This document shows positions 8,135 through 15,529 of a DNA stretch of 42,876 nt, one piece after another. Numbering within the stretch: position 1 is the stretch's first letter; each line of letters opens with the position of its first letter. The notes beneath the pieces were generated by a model, which saw only the letters and a list, made by a program, of their open reading frames with translations, searched no databases and had not been told where the DNA came from. The stretch lies in IMG/VR virus record IMGVR_UViG_3300032291_002680, positions 1-42,876 of that record; one strand, written 5' to 3'. The DNA comes from a virus. The position numbers were made by a program, and so were the translations under genes.

Positions 8135-8952
8135 TGGGAATGGATTTAACGTCACAAGAACAAGCTCAGATTGACGAAGCACAAAGAAGAAGAGACACTC
8201 CTGCTGGTCAAATTTCTGCTAGTGAGGCTGAATATCAACGGCTTTTAAATGAATTAAAAATAAAACAGTTAAAAGATGCCGAATTAGCCAAGCAAGGTAA
8301 AAATCCAGATGGCTCGCCACTTACACCAGAGTTTCAAGGCATTGCAAATCCAGATGGCACTTTAAAATCAAGTTATGAACTATCGCCTTGGCAACAAGTA
8401 AGCGCTGACACTGGCGCTTTAGACTTATACAAGCAAACAGCTCAAAGAGAAGCAGGAGTTGAGTCTCCATACGCTAAGCTAGCCTTAGAACGTCAACAGT
8501 TAGAACAAGCTGCCTCGGCTGACCAAGCTGGCGCTGGCGCTTCTAATACGATGCTACAAGCGGCTAGTAGGCTTGCGCAAAGCGGTGGGGTTAGTGGTGG
8601 CGCTAGAGAGCGTTTAGCGCGTCAAGGCGCTCAGTCTGGCTTCATTCAGCGACAAGGTGTCGAAAGACAAGGTGCGCTTGATAGACTTGGCATTAGATCA
8701 CAAGATGAGCAAAACAGAATGGCTGGTCTTCAATCACTTCAAGGTATGCAAAACACTCAAGCCGACATTCAATTTAAAAACCAACAACAGGCCGCTAACA
8801 TCGGTCAATTTAACGTAGGTTCTCGTCAAAAAGAACAAGAAGCTAAAAGACTGTTTGATGCAAATAAATACAATCAGCAAATGCAAGCATGGGCGGCCAA
8901 CAAATCGGCTGATGCTCAAAGAGGCGCGGCTGGCGGTGGTGGTAAAAAATAA
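8134..8952 (+). CDS. Putative internal virion (ejection) protein, Gln/Ala-rich
   Basis: 272 residues, TAATG-coupled to the adaptor gene. Composition is dominated by Q, A, R, E and G, with a long predicted helix from about 110 to 250 (repeated Q-G-x-x-R-Q-G and R-L-A-x-Q-G elements) and a poly-Gly C-terminus. Such Gln/Ala-rich helical proteins in this position are usually the ejection proteins of P22-like or T7-like virions. They leave the capsid with the DNA and help form the channel across the envelope. No enzymatic motif or transmembrane segment is visible. The role is inferred from composition and location. Confidence 0.6.
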   Translation: MGMDLTSQEQAQIDEAQRRRDTPAGQISASEAEYQRLLNELKIKQLKDAELAKQGKNPDGSPLTPEFQGIANPDGTLKSSYELSPWQQVSADTGALDLYKQTAQREAGVESPYAKLALERQQLEQAASADQAGAGASNTMLQAASRLAQSGGVSGGARERLARQGAQSGFIQRQGVERQGALDRLGIRSQDEQNRMAGLQSLQGMQNTQADIQFKNQQQAANIGQFNVGSRQKEQEAKRLFDANKYNQQMQAWAANKSADAQRGAAGGGGKK

Positions 8953-9438
8953 ATGCACATCAACCGTTTCACGCGCCAAGAATGGCAAGCTTACAGCGAA
9001 TCAGCACACTTAATCTGTTTTAATCAAACAGGTCGCGGTGAGCTTGAGCGTTGTGATTTTGCCTTGATGGTGGTGGATGGTGATGTTCCTTTAATGTACG
9101 CCACAATCAAAGAGCATGATTCGCTTTCAGCGCACTTGTCTTTTGGTGGGGCTTTTCCTTCGTGCAAAGGAACTAGCAAATCAGTTAAAGCATACGATTT
9201 AATCATGGACTATTTGAAGAAAAACTACAAATACGTTACCATGTACGTTAAGAACACAAACACACCGATGTTAAAGTTCGGTCTTCGAGCTGGTTTTATC
9301 ATAACTGGCGTTAATTATATAAATGAAAAAACTTACTTAAATCATACCTTGGAGGTTAAAAATGTGGTGGGCGTTACCAATAGCAACGACAGCAATGGGA
9401 CTGATGAAACAGAATCGGCAAGCGGAAGATCAGCGTAA
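8953..9438 (+). CDS. GNAT-like N-acetyltransferase fold protein
   Basis: 161 residues starting immediately after the previous stop. Residues 90-140 match the C-terminal half of a GNAT fold: a helix (Y-D-L-I-M-D-Y-L-K-K-N-Y), a strand (Y-V-T-M-Y-V-K), N-T-N-T-P-M-L-K-F-G-L-R-A-G-F, then a final strand and aromatic tail. The N-terminal half has S-x-H-L-I-C-F and a beta hairpin. The acetyl-CoA loop (Q/R-x-x-G-x-G/A) is not obvious, though G-T-S-K-S is at the right place. The last 25 residues are Ser/Asn-rich and overlap the next gene by 77 bases. Similar small GNAT proteins occur among podovirus structural genes; substrate unknown. Confidence 0.6.
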   Translation: MHINRFTRQEWQAYSESAHLICFNQTGRGELERCDFALMVVDGDVPLMYATIKEHDSLSAHLSFGGAFPSCKGTSKSVKAYDLIMDYLKKNYKYVTMYVKNTNTPMLKFGLRAGFIITGVNYINEKTYLNHTLEVKNVVGVTNSNDSNGTDETESASGRSA

Positions 9439-9784
9439 ATATAATTTAGCACAATCTGAAATGACACGTTATTCACCTTGGACTGGACAAAAGGGACAGC
9501 TTTCAATGGGCGATACTGGTTCACCTTTAGAGGCTGCTGTAGGTGGTGCGGTTCAAGGCATTGGTCTAACACAAAGCTTAGGTGGTGATTTAGGCTTTGG
9601 TGGGGCAAGTCAATCAATGTCTCCACAATCACAAGGTTTATCTTTAGGTGGTCAAGAAATGGCAAATGAGCTTGGTGAAAGATATAACATGGGTTTGCCT
9701 AATATTTTTCAAAACCAACCCAAACTTCAAAACATGGGTCTTTCTTTAGCGCAAAACAGACCTAGAACACCGTATGGGTACTAA
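9362..9784 (+). CDS. Putative small internal virion protein
   Basis: 140 residues. The start lies within the GNAT gene, chosen because GGAGG sits six bases upstream of ATG 9362. The first 15 residues are hydrophobic (W-W-A-L-P-I-A-T-T-A-M-G-L-M). The rest is low-complexity, rich in G, Q, S and L (S-L-G-G-D-L-G-F-G-G-A-S-Q) and ends in R-T-P-Y-G-Y. Composition and position between two other Gln-rich proteins fit an ejection protein. The 77-base overlap with the preceding gene in another frame is unusual but supported by the ribosome binding site. Confidence 0.6.
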   Translation: MWWALPIATTAMGLMKQNRQAEDQRKYNLAQSEMTRYSPWTGQKGQLSMGDTGSPLEAAVGGAVQGIGLTQSLGGDLGFGGASQSMSPQSQGLSLGGQEMANELGERYNMGLPNIFQNQPKLQNMGLSLAQNRPRTPYGY

Positions 9785-9786
9785 TC

Positions 9787-10905
9787 ATGGGTAACAGAAA
9801 ACCTAACTTAGCAAATTTGCTTGCATTTTTACCGCCTCAAGAGCAATTCACGCCTGATATGCTTTTAAACCCTAACGCACAATCTATGCCGCAAATGCAA
9901 GCGCAACCACAAGCTGAACCGCTTTCAATGGTAAATCAAATCAATCGCTCGCAAACTAGCTCTAATGCTTCACCGCAATTAGGATATGGACAGCAATTTG
10001 ACCAAGCGTTTTATAAACAAATGCAAGACCGAGCCGAGCAAGATCAAGCATTGCAAAAGCAAATGCAAGAACTTCAAAGCCAAAAGCCTAACGCATTTAG
10101 AGAAGCTGATTTGAGCACACTTTTAGCTTATGGCGATCAACTCTCTGGTTCACGTTTAGCGCAGAATTACAAAGCGCCTACGGCGGCACAAGAACGTAAA
10201 GCTATGATTGAGAAATTGCGTGGTGAAATAACAAAGTCTCAACAATCAATGGGTGATGACCAACTTGCTTATTTGAAACAAAAAGCGCAAGAGCAAAGAG
10301 ACGTGGCGAGTGAAAAACGTATGCTAGCTAAACTTGGTGGTGCACAAAAAAGCGTTGGTTGGGATGCTGCGGATAGAGATTTTGCAAAAGAATACTCTGA
10401 CTGGAATTTACAAGGTGGTTACAAAACTGCCGAAGAACAAGCCCAAAAACTTGAACAAGCAGCACAAGCTTTAAAACAAAATCCTTCACTAAGTGGCGGC
10501 AACTTAAGGTTTATGCCTGAGTTTATGCGAGAAAGATTTGCTCAACAATCTTTTGCTTTGCAACAAGCGGTTGAAAGCGCGGTTCAAGGTACTTTGAAAT
10601 TAAATCTTGGTGGTCAATTTACCGAAAAAGAAGGCGCGAATGTTTTGAAAAGAACTTTCAACCCTAATTTACCAGTAGAAGCTAATATTAAACAAATGGA
10701 AGCAACTGCTAGAGAGATAAGACAAAGAGCTGTGGCGAAAGACCAAGCATCTAAGGCGTTTTTACAAGGCGGCACAGTTAGAGGGTTTTCTCCACAGAAT
10801 TTAATGAAAAACACTATAACTGTTTCTAACGGAAAAGAAGTTTTAGAAATTGAACCTTCTGACTTGCAAAACGCTTTAACTGATGGTTACACAGAGGTAA
10901 AATAA
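9787..10905 (+). CDS. Putative internal virion (ejection) protein, Gln-rich
   Basis: 372 residues following the previous gene by two bases. Residues 1-100 are Pro/Gln/Met-rich and probably disordered (M-P-Q-M-Q-A-Q-P-Q-A-E-P). Residues 120-330 are strongly helical with Q-x-x-A and K-x-x-E-Q-A-Q-K-L-E-Q-A-A-Q-A-L patterns, consistent with long coiled coils. The stop shares one base with the next start (TAATG). No catalytic motif was seen. Ejection proteins of podoviruses share this bias, so the call rests on composition and operon position. Confidence 0.6.
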   Translation: MGNRKPNLANLLAFLPPQEQFTPDMLLNPNAQSMPQMQAQPQAEPLSMVNQINRSQTSSNASPQLGYGQQFDQAFYKQMQDRAEQDQALQKQMQELQSQKPNAFREADLSTLLAYGDQLSGSRLAQNYKAPTAAQERKAMIEKLRGEITKSQQSMGDDQLAYLKQKAQEQRDVASEKRMLAKLGGAQKSVGWDAADRDFAKEYSDWNLQGGYKTAEEQAQKLEQAAQALKQNPSLSGGNLRFMPEFMRERFAQQSFALQQAVESAVQGTLKLNLGGQFTEKEGANVLKRTFNPNLPVEANIKQMEATAREIRQRAVAKDQASKAFLQGGTVRGFSPQNLMKNTITVSNGKEVLEIEPSDLQNALTDGYTEVK

Positions 10906-13070
10906 TGTCTGACTGGAAAACAAGAGCAAAACCAGTAAATCAATCTACTGGTGGATGGAAAGAAAGAGCGCAAGGACTAAGATCCCAACTTGAATCACAA
11001 ACTCAAGAGCCATCTTCATTTAATGTAGATATGCGTTCACAAGAGTCGCCAATTTCTGCTGGTGATCGCGCTATCATTAAAAACCTAGCTTCAAACCCTG
11101 CGGTAGCAAAAGCTTTTATTCAAAAGAACTATCCAAACTTAGAAGTTGGTATTTTTAACGATGAAATTGTGACTAGAAACAAAGGTGAGGCTAATTTCAA
11201 ACCTATTGACCCATCTTCTTTTTCAGTAAAAGAAATAGGTCAAGACATAACTGACGTAGCTTATGACATTCCTGCTGGTGCGGTTCAAAACCTAGCGGCT
11301 ACTGCGGCTGGCATCAAAGCTGGTTTAGCTAGTGGAGGTTTAGCCACACTACCTGCGGCAGCTTTAGCTTCTGGTGCGACTGGCGCGGCTTTAGAAGTTG
11401 GACGACAAGGCTTAGGTTCAGTCTTTGGTTTAGAGAATAACATGAACGCTGGCAACATCAAATCTGCTGGTGCTTTTGGTTTTGCTGCGCCTTTAGTTAC
11501 CGGTGTAGATCGTTTACCAGAAAGTTTAAAACAAAGTGGTCGTGGGTTTTTAAAGCGCGGTGTAGATGCTGTAGGGCCAGCAGCTACAGAGTTTTTCACT
11601 GGTATTGATAAACCAACCCAACAATACTTTCGTCAAAATAAAGATGTTATTAAATCTATCGCCGAAGGTGGTGGTGATCGCCAACTTGTTAAAAGTGGTG
11701 GTGAAAAGTTATTTAATTATGCCAAAGAAACAAAAGAAGAATTATTAGGAAACGCTGGAAATATACAAAAAGGCGCAAAAGAAGTTGATATTGCTTCGGT
11801 AAAAAAATCTTTTACAGATGCTATCGAACAACTTGAGCCTGAGAATTTTCGCAAAACAAATGGTGACTTGCCCAATGAAATTGAAGATGCGACAAGAGTT
11901 AGACTAAAATCGTATTATAATAGTTTGTTTGGGTTAAAATATCCCGATGCACCAGACTTAAAAAACATTCCAGAAGCTTCAAAAGTTTACCAAGAAATTG
12001 ATTCTTTATTAAAAGTTGCTCCAAATAATCAGGCAGCAAATTTTTCAGATTTAGGCGTAAATTTACCACAAAAAAGGAATGTTCCTAGTAGTGGTGGTTC
12101 TTACTATTTACCTGGCGAAGAAAATCGTTTTCTTGATGATGTAAACGCTTATGTTCGTGGACAAACAGATGAGCAAATTTCACAGTTAAACGCTGAAGCT
12201 AAAGCATTAGCTAAAGCAGCAAATATTAGTGAAGAAAATGCAAAACAGGCTTTAATAAAACAAAAAGTAGAACAACTTAAAGACATTACAAAAGCCAATA
12301 CAAGAACTGAAAAATTAGATAAACAAACTGGCGTTGGCGCTTTCAATTTAAAACAACAGTTAAAATTATTTAGCGATAGTTTGCAAAAAGGTAATTTGAC
12401 TGGCGAATTAAGCCCTACAGAAACCGCAATACAAGCGCAAGTTTCGCGGCCTGTAAACGAAGCCTATGGAGCTTTAAACAATGCTTTTGATGTAGCTACT
12501 GGTGGTCAATCTAAAGCAGCAAATGAGGCCGCAACTAGATTTTTGTCACCTTTAGGTGAATATGAAGTGATTAAAAAAGGAATTACAACAAAAGGTGAGC
12601 TTGACCCTCAAAAAACATACTCAACTCTTGTTAATCTAGGTAGACCAAGCAAGCAAAACATATTAGGTGTAATTGAAAACCTTAGAGGCCAAGGCGCGAT
12701 TGATCTTGAAGAACCTAATCAACTTCGAGCTTTAAACGCTTTCTACGGCCCATCAGACGATTCTTTTCTTTTACGACCTGAACAAGTAGCTCCAAGAAAA
12801 ACAGCGATACAAAGCGCTACTGGCGCTATTGGTTCTCTTTTAGGTTACAAACTTGGGGGAGGCTATGCCGGCGCTGCTGTTGGCGGTGGTGCGGGTGTTA
12901 TGGGCGGTGCTGGTCTCTCATCTAAAGGAGCTGCTAGATTTTATAACAACCTTGGCTCAGGCATCGACCGCTTATCAGCTTCACCTTGGTTACAAGTTCC
13001 TGTTCTTAACCCAACCAATCCTGCACTCAATCCTTGGTTGTTTTATCCTAACCAACAAGAGCAGCCTTAG
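10905..13070 (+). CDS. Large internal virion (ejection) protein
   Basis: 721 residues, the last gene of the late transcript. Residues about 120-190 and 625-680 are Gly/Ala-rich hydrophobic stretches (for example Y-A-G-A-A-V-G-G-G-A-G-V-M-G-G-A-G-L). These could insert in membranes, as known for podovirus DNA-ejection proteins that build the trans-envelope channel. The middle is helical and charged, with an S-x-x-E-N-A-K-Q-A-L-I-K-Q-K-V-E-Q-L coiled-coil-like region. The C-terminus (S-P-W-L-Q-V-P, then N-P-W-L-F-Y-P-N-Q-Q) is aromatic. No lytic transglycosylase motif is seen. Its TAG stop lies in the loop of the terminator at 13060-13085. Confidence 0.65.
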   Translation: MSDWKTRAKPVNQSTGGWKERAQGLRSQLESQTQEPSSFNVDMRSQESPISAGDRAIIKNLASNPAVAKAFIQKNYPNLEVGIFNDEIVTRNKGEANFKPIDPSSFSVKEIGQDITDVAYDIPAGAVQNLAATAAGIKAGLASGGLATLPAAALASGATGAALEVGRQGLGSVFGLENNMNAGNIKSAGAFGFAAPLVTGVDRLPESLKQSGRGFLKRGVDAVGPAATEFFTGIDKPTQQYFRQNKDVIKSIAEGGGDRQLVKSGGEKLFNYAKETKEELLGNAGNIQKGAKEVDIASVKKSFTDAIEQLEPENFRKTNGDLPNEIEDATRVRLKSYYNSLFGLKYPDAPDLKNIPEASKVYQEIDSLLKVAPNNQAANFSDLGVNLPQKRNVPSSGGSYYLPGEENRFLDDVNAYVRGQTDEQISQLNAEAKALAKAANISEENAKQALIKQKVEQLKDITKANTRTEKLDKQTGVGAFNLKQQLKLFSDSLQKGNLTGELSPTETAIQAQVSRPVNEAYGALNNAFDVATGGQSKAANEAATRFLSPLGEYEVIKKGITTKGELDPQKTYSTLVNLGRPSKQNILGVIENLRGQGAIDLEEPNQLRALNAFYGPSDDSFLLRPEQVAPRKTAIQSATGAIGSLLGYKLGGGYAGAAVGGGAGVMGGAGLSSKGAARFYNNLGSGIDRLSASPWLQVPVLNPTNPALNPWLFYPNQQEQP

Positions 13071-13085
13071 TTGGCTGCTTTTTTC
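13060..13085 (+). terminator. Rho-independent terminator of the late operon
   Basis: A perfect 7-bp stem (AGCAGCC / GGCTGCT) with a 6-base loop TTAGTT is followed by a T run (13078-13084). The loop holds the TAG stop of the + strand gene (13068-13070) and the TAA stop of the convergent minus-strand gene (13067-13069). On the minus strand the hairpin is followed by CTTGTT rather than a T run, so it should act mainly on late + strand transcripts. Confidence 0.9.
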
Positions 13086-13615
13086 TCCACATACCGAATA
13101 ATATGCTCAGCAAGTTCGGGTTCGTTGCGCCAATCGCACCAATACAAGCGCACCGACTCACGCCACTTAGGATTTAACTTAGTCCATAGCGGCAGTAAAC
13201 CATAAGCATCAGCTATACAAATCACTTGATTAGGTTCTTCTAGCGGCATTACAAGTGCATGAAATAAAACATCAGCTTTAGCCCATAGTTTTTGAAACCA
13301 ATTCGGCTTAAGCGTTCTTAGGCCATTTACAGATGGTGGTATAAAGTCCTTGCCGTTAGCTTCTAAAGTTAGCCAAAATGGATTTTTTTCTGATTTTCTC
13401 AATCCTGCAAGTAAACACACAAGTTGGTCACGACTAAAATCGTAAATGTATTCTTTTGGGTGACGAATGTACTCCATTCTAAAAGGACTACGGTACCATT
13501 GTAGATCAACCTTTCTAGGCCATTCAACCACAGTCATCAGTCCTGCTAATCTTGCGCTATCTTGTAGGTCGGTGCTTCCGTTATCTTGTGGCAGCCCTAA
13601 GTTGTCGAATTTCAT
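13067..13615 (-). CDS. Conserved-looking phage protein of unknown function
   Basis: 182 residues with AAGGG six bases before the ATG. It is Trp- and Pro-rich (W-P-R-K-V-D-L-Q-W-Y-R-S-P-F and W-C-D-W-R-N-E), with alternating strands and helices suggesting a compact soluble globular protein and no transmembrane segment. It is the last gene of the long minus-strand block and ends convergently against the late operon inside the shared terminator. Upstream lie an inverted repeat (13635-13671) and a promoter-like stretch, so it may have its own promoter. No family recognised. Confidence 0.7.
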   Translation of the reverse strand: MKFDNLGLPQDNGSTDLQDSARLAGLMTVVEWPRKVDLQWYRSPFRMEYIRHPKEYIYDFSRDQLVCLLAGLRKSEKNPFWLTLEANGKDFIPPSVNGLRTLKPNWFQKLWAKADVLFHALVMPLEEPNQVICIADAYGLLPLWTKLNPKWRESVRLYWCDWRNEPELAEHIIRYVEKKAAN

Positions 13616-13634
13616 TTAATCCCTTTCATGTAAT

Positions 13635-13671
13635 ACTATACGATACCAACAAAGTATTGATACCATATAGT
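13635..13671. promoter_or_regulatory. Imperfect inverted repeat, operator/promoter candidate
   Basis: Two 13-base arms, ACTATACGATACC (13635-13647) and GATACCATATAGT (13659-13671), are inverted copies with 10 of 13 positions matching and an 11-base spacer. They lie 20-57 bases upstream of the minus-strand gene starting at 13615, where a promoter is expected. A GATACC half-site also occurs in the palindrome at 30359-30373, which may mean one regulator acts on both. Confidence 0.45.
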
Positions 13672-13683
13672 ACCATTTACTAA

Positions 13684-13752
13684 CTACTGAGGCGCTACTG
13701 ACGACTGCTCTCCGTTCGGTTCGGACTGCGCCCACTTGAGCTTCGCTTGCAT
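13684..13752 (-). CDS. Possible 22-residue leader peptide
   Basis: ATG at 13752 lies within the repeated element 13742-13760, four bases after the stop of the Gly-Ser gene. It opens a 22-codon frame (M-Q-A-K-L-K-W-A-Q-S, ending S-V-A-P-Q) to a TAG at 13684. The second copy of the element opens a 17-codon frame with a similar start. There is no clear ribosome binding site; reinitiation after the upstream stop is possible. It lies in the leader of the 13067-13615 gene, so it could be an upstream reading frame. Confidence 0.25.
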   Translation of the reverse strand: MQAKLKWAQSEPNGEQSSVAPQ

Positions 13753-13760
13753 ATAATTAA
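13742..13760. repeat. 19-bp direct repeat, copy 1
   Basis: TTCGCTTGCATATAATTAA here recurs exactly at 14754-14772. Both copies lie upstream of a minus-strand gene with a 125-140 base leader. Read on the minus strand, each contains ATGCAAGCGAA, a potential micro-frame start. Read on the plus strand, it contains TATAAT without a matching -35 box. Confidence 0.7.
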
Positions 13761-13972
13761 CTTAAAAACGATAGATGTTTATTCGAGCCATCGCCAGAGC
13801 CATAGCCAGAGCCATAGCCAGAGCCATCGCCAGAGCCAAAGCCAGAGCCAGAGCCAGAGCCATCGCCAGAGCCATAGCCAATGCCAGAGCCATAGCCAAT
13901 GCCAGAGCCAATGCCAGAGCCATAGCCAGAGCCAAAGCCAGAGCCAGAGCTTGTATTACTCATTTCGCTCAT
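13757..13972 (-). CDS. Gly-Ser-(Tyr/Phe/Ile/Asp) repeat protein
   Basis: 71 residues from the ATG at 13972, whose first base is the last base of the upstream gene's TAA (TAATG), so translation is coupled. A longer version would begin at 13984, but the coupled start is preferred. After M-S-E-M-S-N-T-S, about 54 residues alternate G-S with G-Y, G-F, G-I or G-D, ending in N-K-H-L-S-F-L-S. There is no transmembrane helix or Cys, and the chain is probably flexible or beta-spiral. I recall DUF6948-like phage proteins carrying such tails themselves; here the tail seems to be a separate coupled gene. Function unknown. Confidence 0.6.
   Translation of the reverse strand: MSEMSNTSSGSGFGSGYGSGIGSGIGYGSGIGYGSGDGSGSGSGFGSGDGSGYGSGYGSGDGSNKHLSFLS
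13785..13950. repeat. Hexanucleotide tandem repeat, GAGCCA/GAGCCT-like units
   Basis: About 165 bases of imperfect hexamers on the + strand (GCCAGA, GCCATA, GCCATC, GCCAAA and GCCAAT variants) encode the Gly-Ser repeats on the minus strand. Since all units are multiples of three, slippage would change repeat number without breaking the frame. It has no spacers, so it is not a CRISPR array. Confidence 0.85.
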
Positions 13973-14349
13973 TACTGTCTCCAAATTTTAACAGAGTCGA
14001 TTGATTTCTTAGCTTTATCTGTAACATCTAAAATTTCAATGCAATCTGTAACTTGAATTTTGCTAACTGCTTCTGGAAATTTACAATCATTCGGCTTTGT
14101 AGTTCCATCAATAGCAAGTTGCGACAAACTAGCTGCGCCTGACCAATACCAAATTCTACGAGCTTCTAAAATAATAGCTGTTTGAAAAACTATTGATTTT
14201 AAATAACCAGCAAATACGCCAGAATTAGAACATCTAATTAGCTTGTATTCTAAGCCATCTTTTGACTCTGCTTTTGTTTGGCTCTGAATTGAATCAACTA
14301 AAACATATTTTTTACCATTGATTGTAACTTCATTTTGTGTAATATCCAT
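13972..14349 (-). CDS. DUF6948-like phage protein
   Basis: 125 residues with a GAGGAG ribosome binding site before the ATG. The core (about 45-115) has S-G-V-F-A-G-Y-L, then A-R-R-I-W-Y-W-S-G-A-A-S-L-S-Q-L-A, then C-K-F-P-E, then E-I-L-x-V-T-x-x-A-K-K-S-I. I recognise this pattern from the DUF6948 family of phage proteins, whose function is unknown. Its TAA overlaps the ATG of the Gly-Ser repeat gene, suggesting the two are made together in fixed ratio. A small hairpin lies just upstream (14367-14384). Confidence 0.65.
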   Translation of the reverse strand: MDITQNEVTINGKKYVLVDSIQSQTKAESKDGLEYKLIRCSNSGVFAGYLKSIVFQTAIILEARRIWYWSGAASLSQLAIDGTTKPNDCKFPEAVSKIQVTDCIEILDVTDKAKKSIDSVKIWRQ

Positions 14350-14366
14350 TTTTTCTCCTCTTTCTA

Positions 14367-14384
14367 CCTATCGTGATTGATAGG
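14367..14384 (-). promoter_or_regulatory. Small hairpin upstream of the DUF6948-like gene
   Basis: CCTATC / GATAGG, a 6-bp stem with a 6-base loop, lies between two minus-strand genes just before the ribosome binding site of the 14349 gene. There is no T run after it on either strand, so it looks like a processing or binding site rather than a terminator. Confidence 0.35.
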
Positions 14385-14386
14385 GG

Positions 14387-14626
14387 TTAGTTAACTGTAT
14401 ATCCTCTAATGCGGCCAATAGCGTAAAGCAAGTTTTCTAGCTCAATCTTGCAGTCATTAGCTATATCGCTAGGTAGTTTTTCCATGATCTTGTCAAAAGC
14501 TCTTTCTGCTGAATGAGACTCGTTGAAAATGTTTTCTTTCAACTTACTTAATTCAAGCTTATGTCTTTCGTGTCTAACGTGAGTTTCTGCCATATTCGTT
14601 ACTGATTTAAAATCTGGTTTTTCCAT
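14387..14626 (-). CDS. Small helical protein, unknown
   Basis: 79 residues with AGAGGAG just before the ATG. The sequence is almost wholly helical and charged (H-V-R-H-E-R-H-K-L-E-L-S-K-L-K-E-N, then A-F-D-K-I-M-E-K-L) and ends in G-R-I-R-G-Y-T-V-N. It is a soluble, possibly coiled-coil protein with one Cys. It has a long leader (14627-14797) with the second copy of the 19-bp repeat. No family recognised. Confidence 0.6.
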   Translation of the reverse strand: MEKPDFKSVTNMAETHVRHERHKLELSKLKENIFNESHSAERAFDKIMEKLPSDIANDCKIELENLLYAIGRIRGYTVN

Positions 14627-14710
14627 ATCTCCTCTTTCATAAAAAGCAAGCGGCAGTTCGCTACTACTGCATTGATTAACGTAGCCCCCAAAAGGTATTC
14701 GCTTACTAGT

Positions 14711-14764
14711 CTAGCGGTTAATCCGAGCTTGGCTTTGTGCTAAAAACTTCACATTCGCTTGCAT
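14711..14764 (-). CDS. Possible 17-residue leader peptide
   Basis: ATG at 14764 in the second copy of the 19-bp repeat opens a 17-codon frame (M-Q-A-N-V-K-F-L-A-Q-S) ending at a TAG at 14711. The start resembles the 22-codon frame at 13752 (M-Q-A-[KN]-x-K-[WF]). There is no clear ribosome binding site. A CTAGACTAG palindrome and a GCAGT/ACTGC hairpin follow before the next gene, so an attenuation-type leader is conceivable. Confidence 0.2.
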   Translation of the reverse strand: MQANVKFLAQSQARINR

Positions 14765-14772
14765 ATAATTAA
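14754..14772. repeat. 19-bp direct repeat, copy 2
   Basis: Exact copy of 13742-13760, in the 171-base intergenic region between the endolysin gene and the 14387-14626 gene. GCAAGCG from this element can pair with CGCTTGC near 14648-14654 in the same leader, which would close a long stem in the minus-strand RNA. Confidence 0.7.
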
Positions 14773-14797
14773 ACACTATCTAAATGGCTAAGGGTTG

Positions 14798-15202
14798 TCA
14801 TGGTAAAAAGAACATCTTGCCCGACTTCGGCGGTACCACCTGTACATGGCACCACGTAGCCGTTTTAGAAAAGTCCTCAAACCACAAGCCTATTTCTTGC
14901 ATCAAAGCTATGTTGTTTTTAATAAACTTATGCAGATCACTTACAGGCTCTTTAACTGGCACTAGATCAACAGCTAACCCCTCAAGGTGCTTAGACTTCA
15001 TCGGTATTTTATTTTGGTCTGTAATGCCCTTTGCTGCGTAAATGGCTAGATGCTTTTCTAAAGACCTGTAGCCAGATGTTACTCGTAAAGGTTTTCCGTA
15101 AGCCTCACGAAGTTTGTTAATCTTCTCTGATAACTTAAGCAAGTTGTTGTAATGCTCTAAGTCCATGTCTTTGTAGTAGCCTAGTTCGTTTAGTGTAATC
15201 AT
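14798..15202 (-). CDS. Endolysin, peptidase M15 family (D-Ala-D-Ala / L-Ala-D-Glu type)
   Basis: 134 residues. The zinc-peptidase signature is complete: V-T-S-G-Y-R-S (41-47), S-K-H-L-E-G-L-A-V-D-L (70-80, ligands H72 and D79) and W-C-H-V-Q (117-121, ligand H119). This matches the M15_3 single-domain phage endolysins that cut peptide cross-links in peptidoglycan. No signal peptide is present, so a holin is needed; candidates lie far away at 3726-4490 on the other strand. The ATG follows the upstream TAA directly. Confident family call; exact bond cut unknown. Confidence 0.85.
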   Translation of the reverse strand: MITLNELGYYKDMDLEHYNNLLKLSEKINKLREAYGKPLRVTSGYRSLEKHLAIYAAKGITDQNKIPMKSKHLEGLAVDLVPVKEPVSDLHKFIKNNIALMQEIGLWFEDFSKTATWCHVQVVPPKSGKMFFLP

Positions 15203-15529
15203 TTAAAACTCCATATTAAGCTGTTCAATAGCATTGTTTTTATTCTTATCTTCGTTCAAATCATCTAATCCACAAAACCCATTACAGTCTACAAGTGATT
15301 CAACTGGTCTACCATCCATATCCGCTAAAGACTTATGGTTAGGATAGTTCGGGTGAGGCTTTAAGAAAACTAAGGCAGCGTATTTATCTATCTTGCTTGC
15401 TGCTTTAGCTTCGTTGCTTTGGTCTTTTAACATCGTTACAGGATAGCCAGATTTATCGGTTAGCTTATGCTCCATATCTGCCATAGCTTCAAACTTATCT
15501 GGAAACTCTCTCGCCTTATCTGTTTTCAT
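15203..15529 (-). CDS. Unknown soluble phage protein
   Basis: 108 residues, ending immediately before the endolysin start (TAA then ATG). Hydrophilic, rich in K, D, E and N. It has an internal P-H-P-N-Y-P-N-H-K motif and two Cys in a D-C-N-G-F-C-G segment (about 82-87) near the acidic C-terminus. No transmembrane segment or known family is seen. Its 5' end overlaps the 3' end of the 15516-15716 gene by 14 bases. Confidence 0.55.
   Translation of the reverse strand: MKTDKAREFPDKFEAMADMEHKLTDKSGYPVTMLKDQSNEAKAASKIDKYAALVFLKPHPNYPNHKSLADMDGRPVESLVDCNGFCGLDDLNEDKNKNNAIEQLNMEF

Noticed and set aside
13742-13757. Plus-strand sigma70 promoter at TATAAT 13752-13757
   Set aside because: No -35 box at suitable spacing and no + strand gene downstream; treated as part of a repeated minus-strand leader element.
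13747-14056. Long + strand frames through the hexamer repeat (Ser-Gln-His and Ala-Arg runs)
   Set aside because: They are by-products of a low-complexity repeat. The minus-strand frame is coupled by TAATG to a real gene and is preferred.
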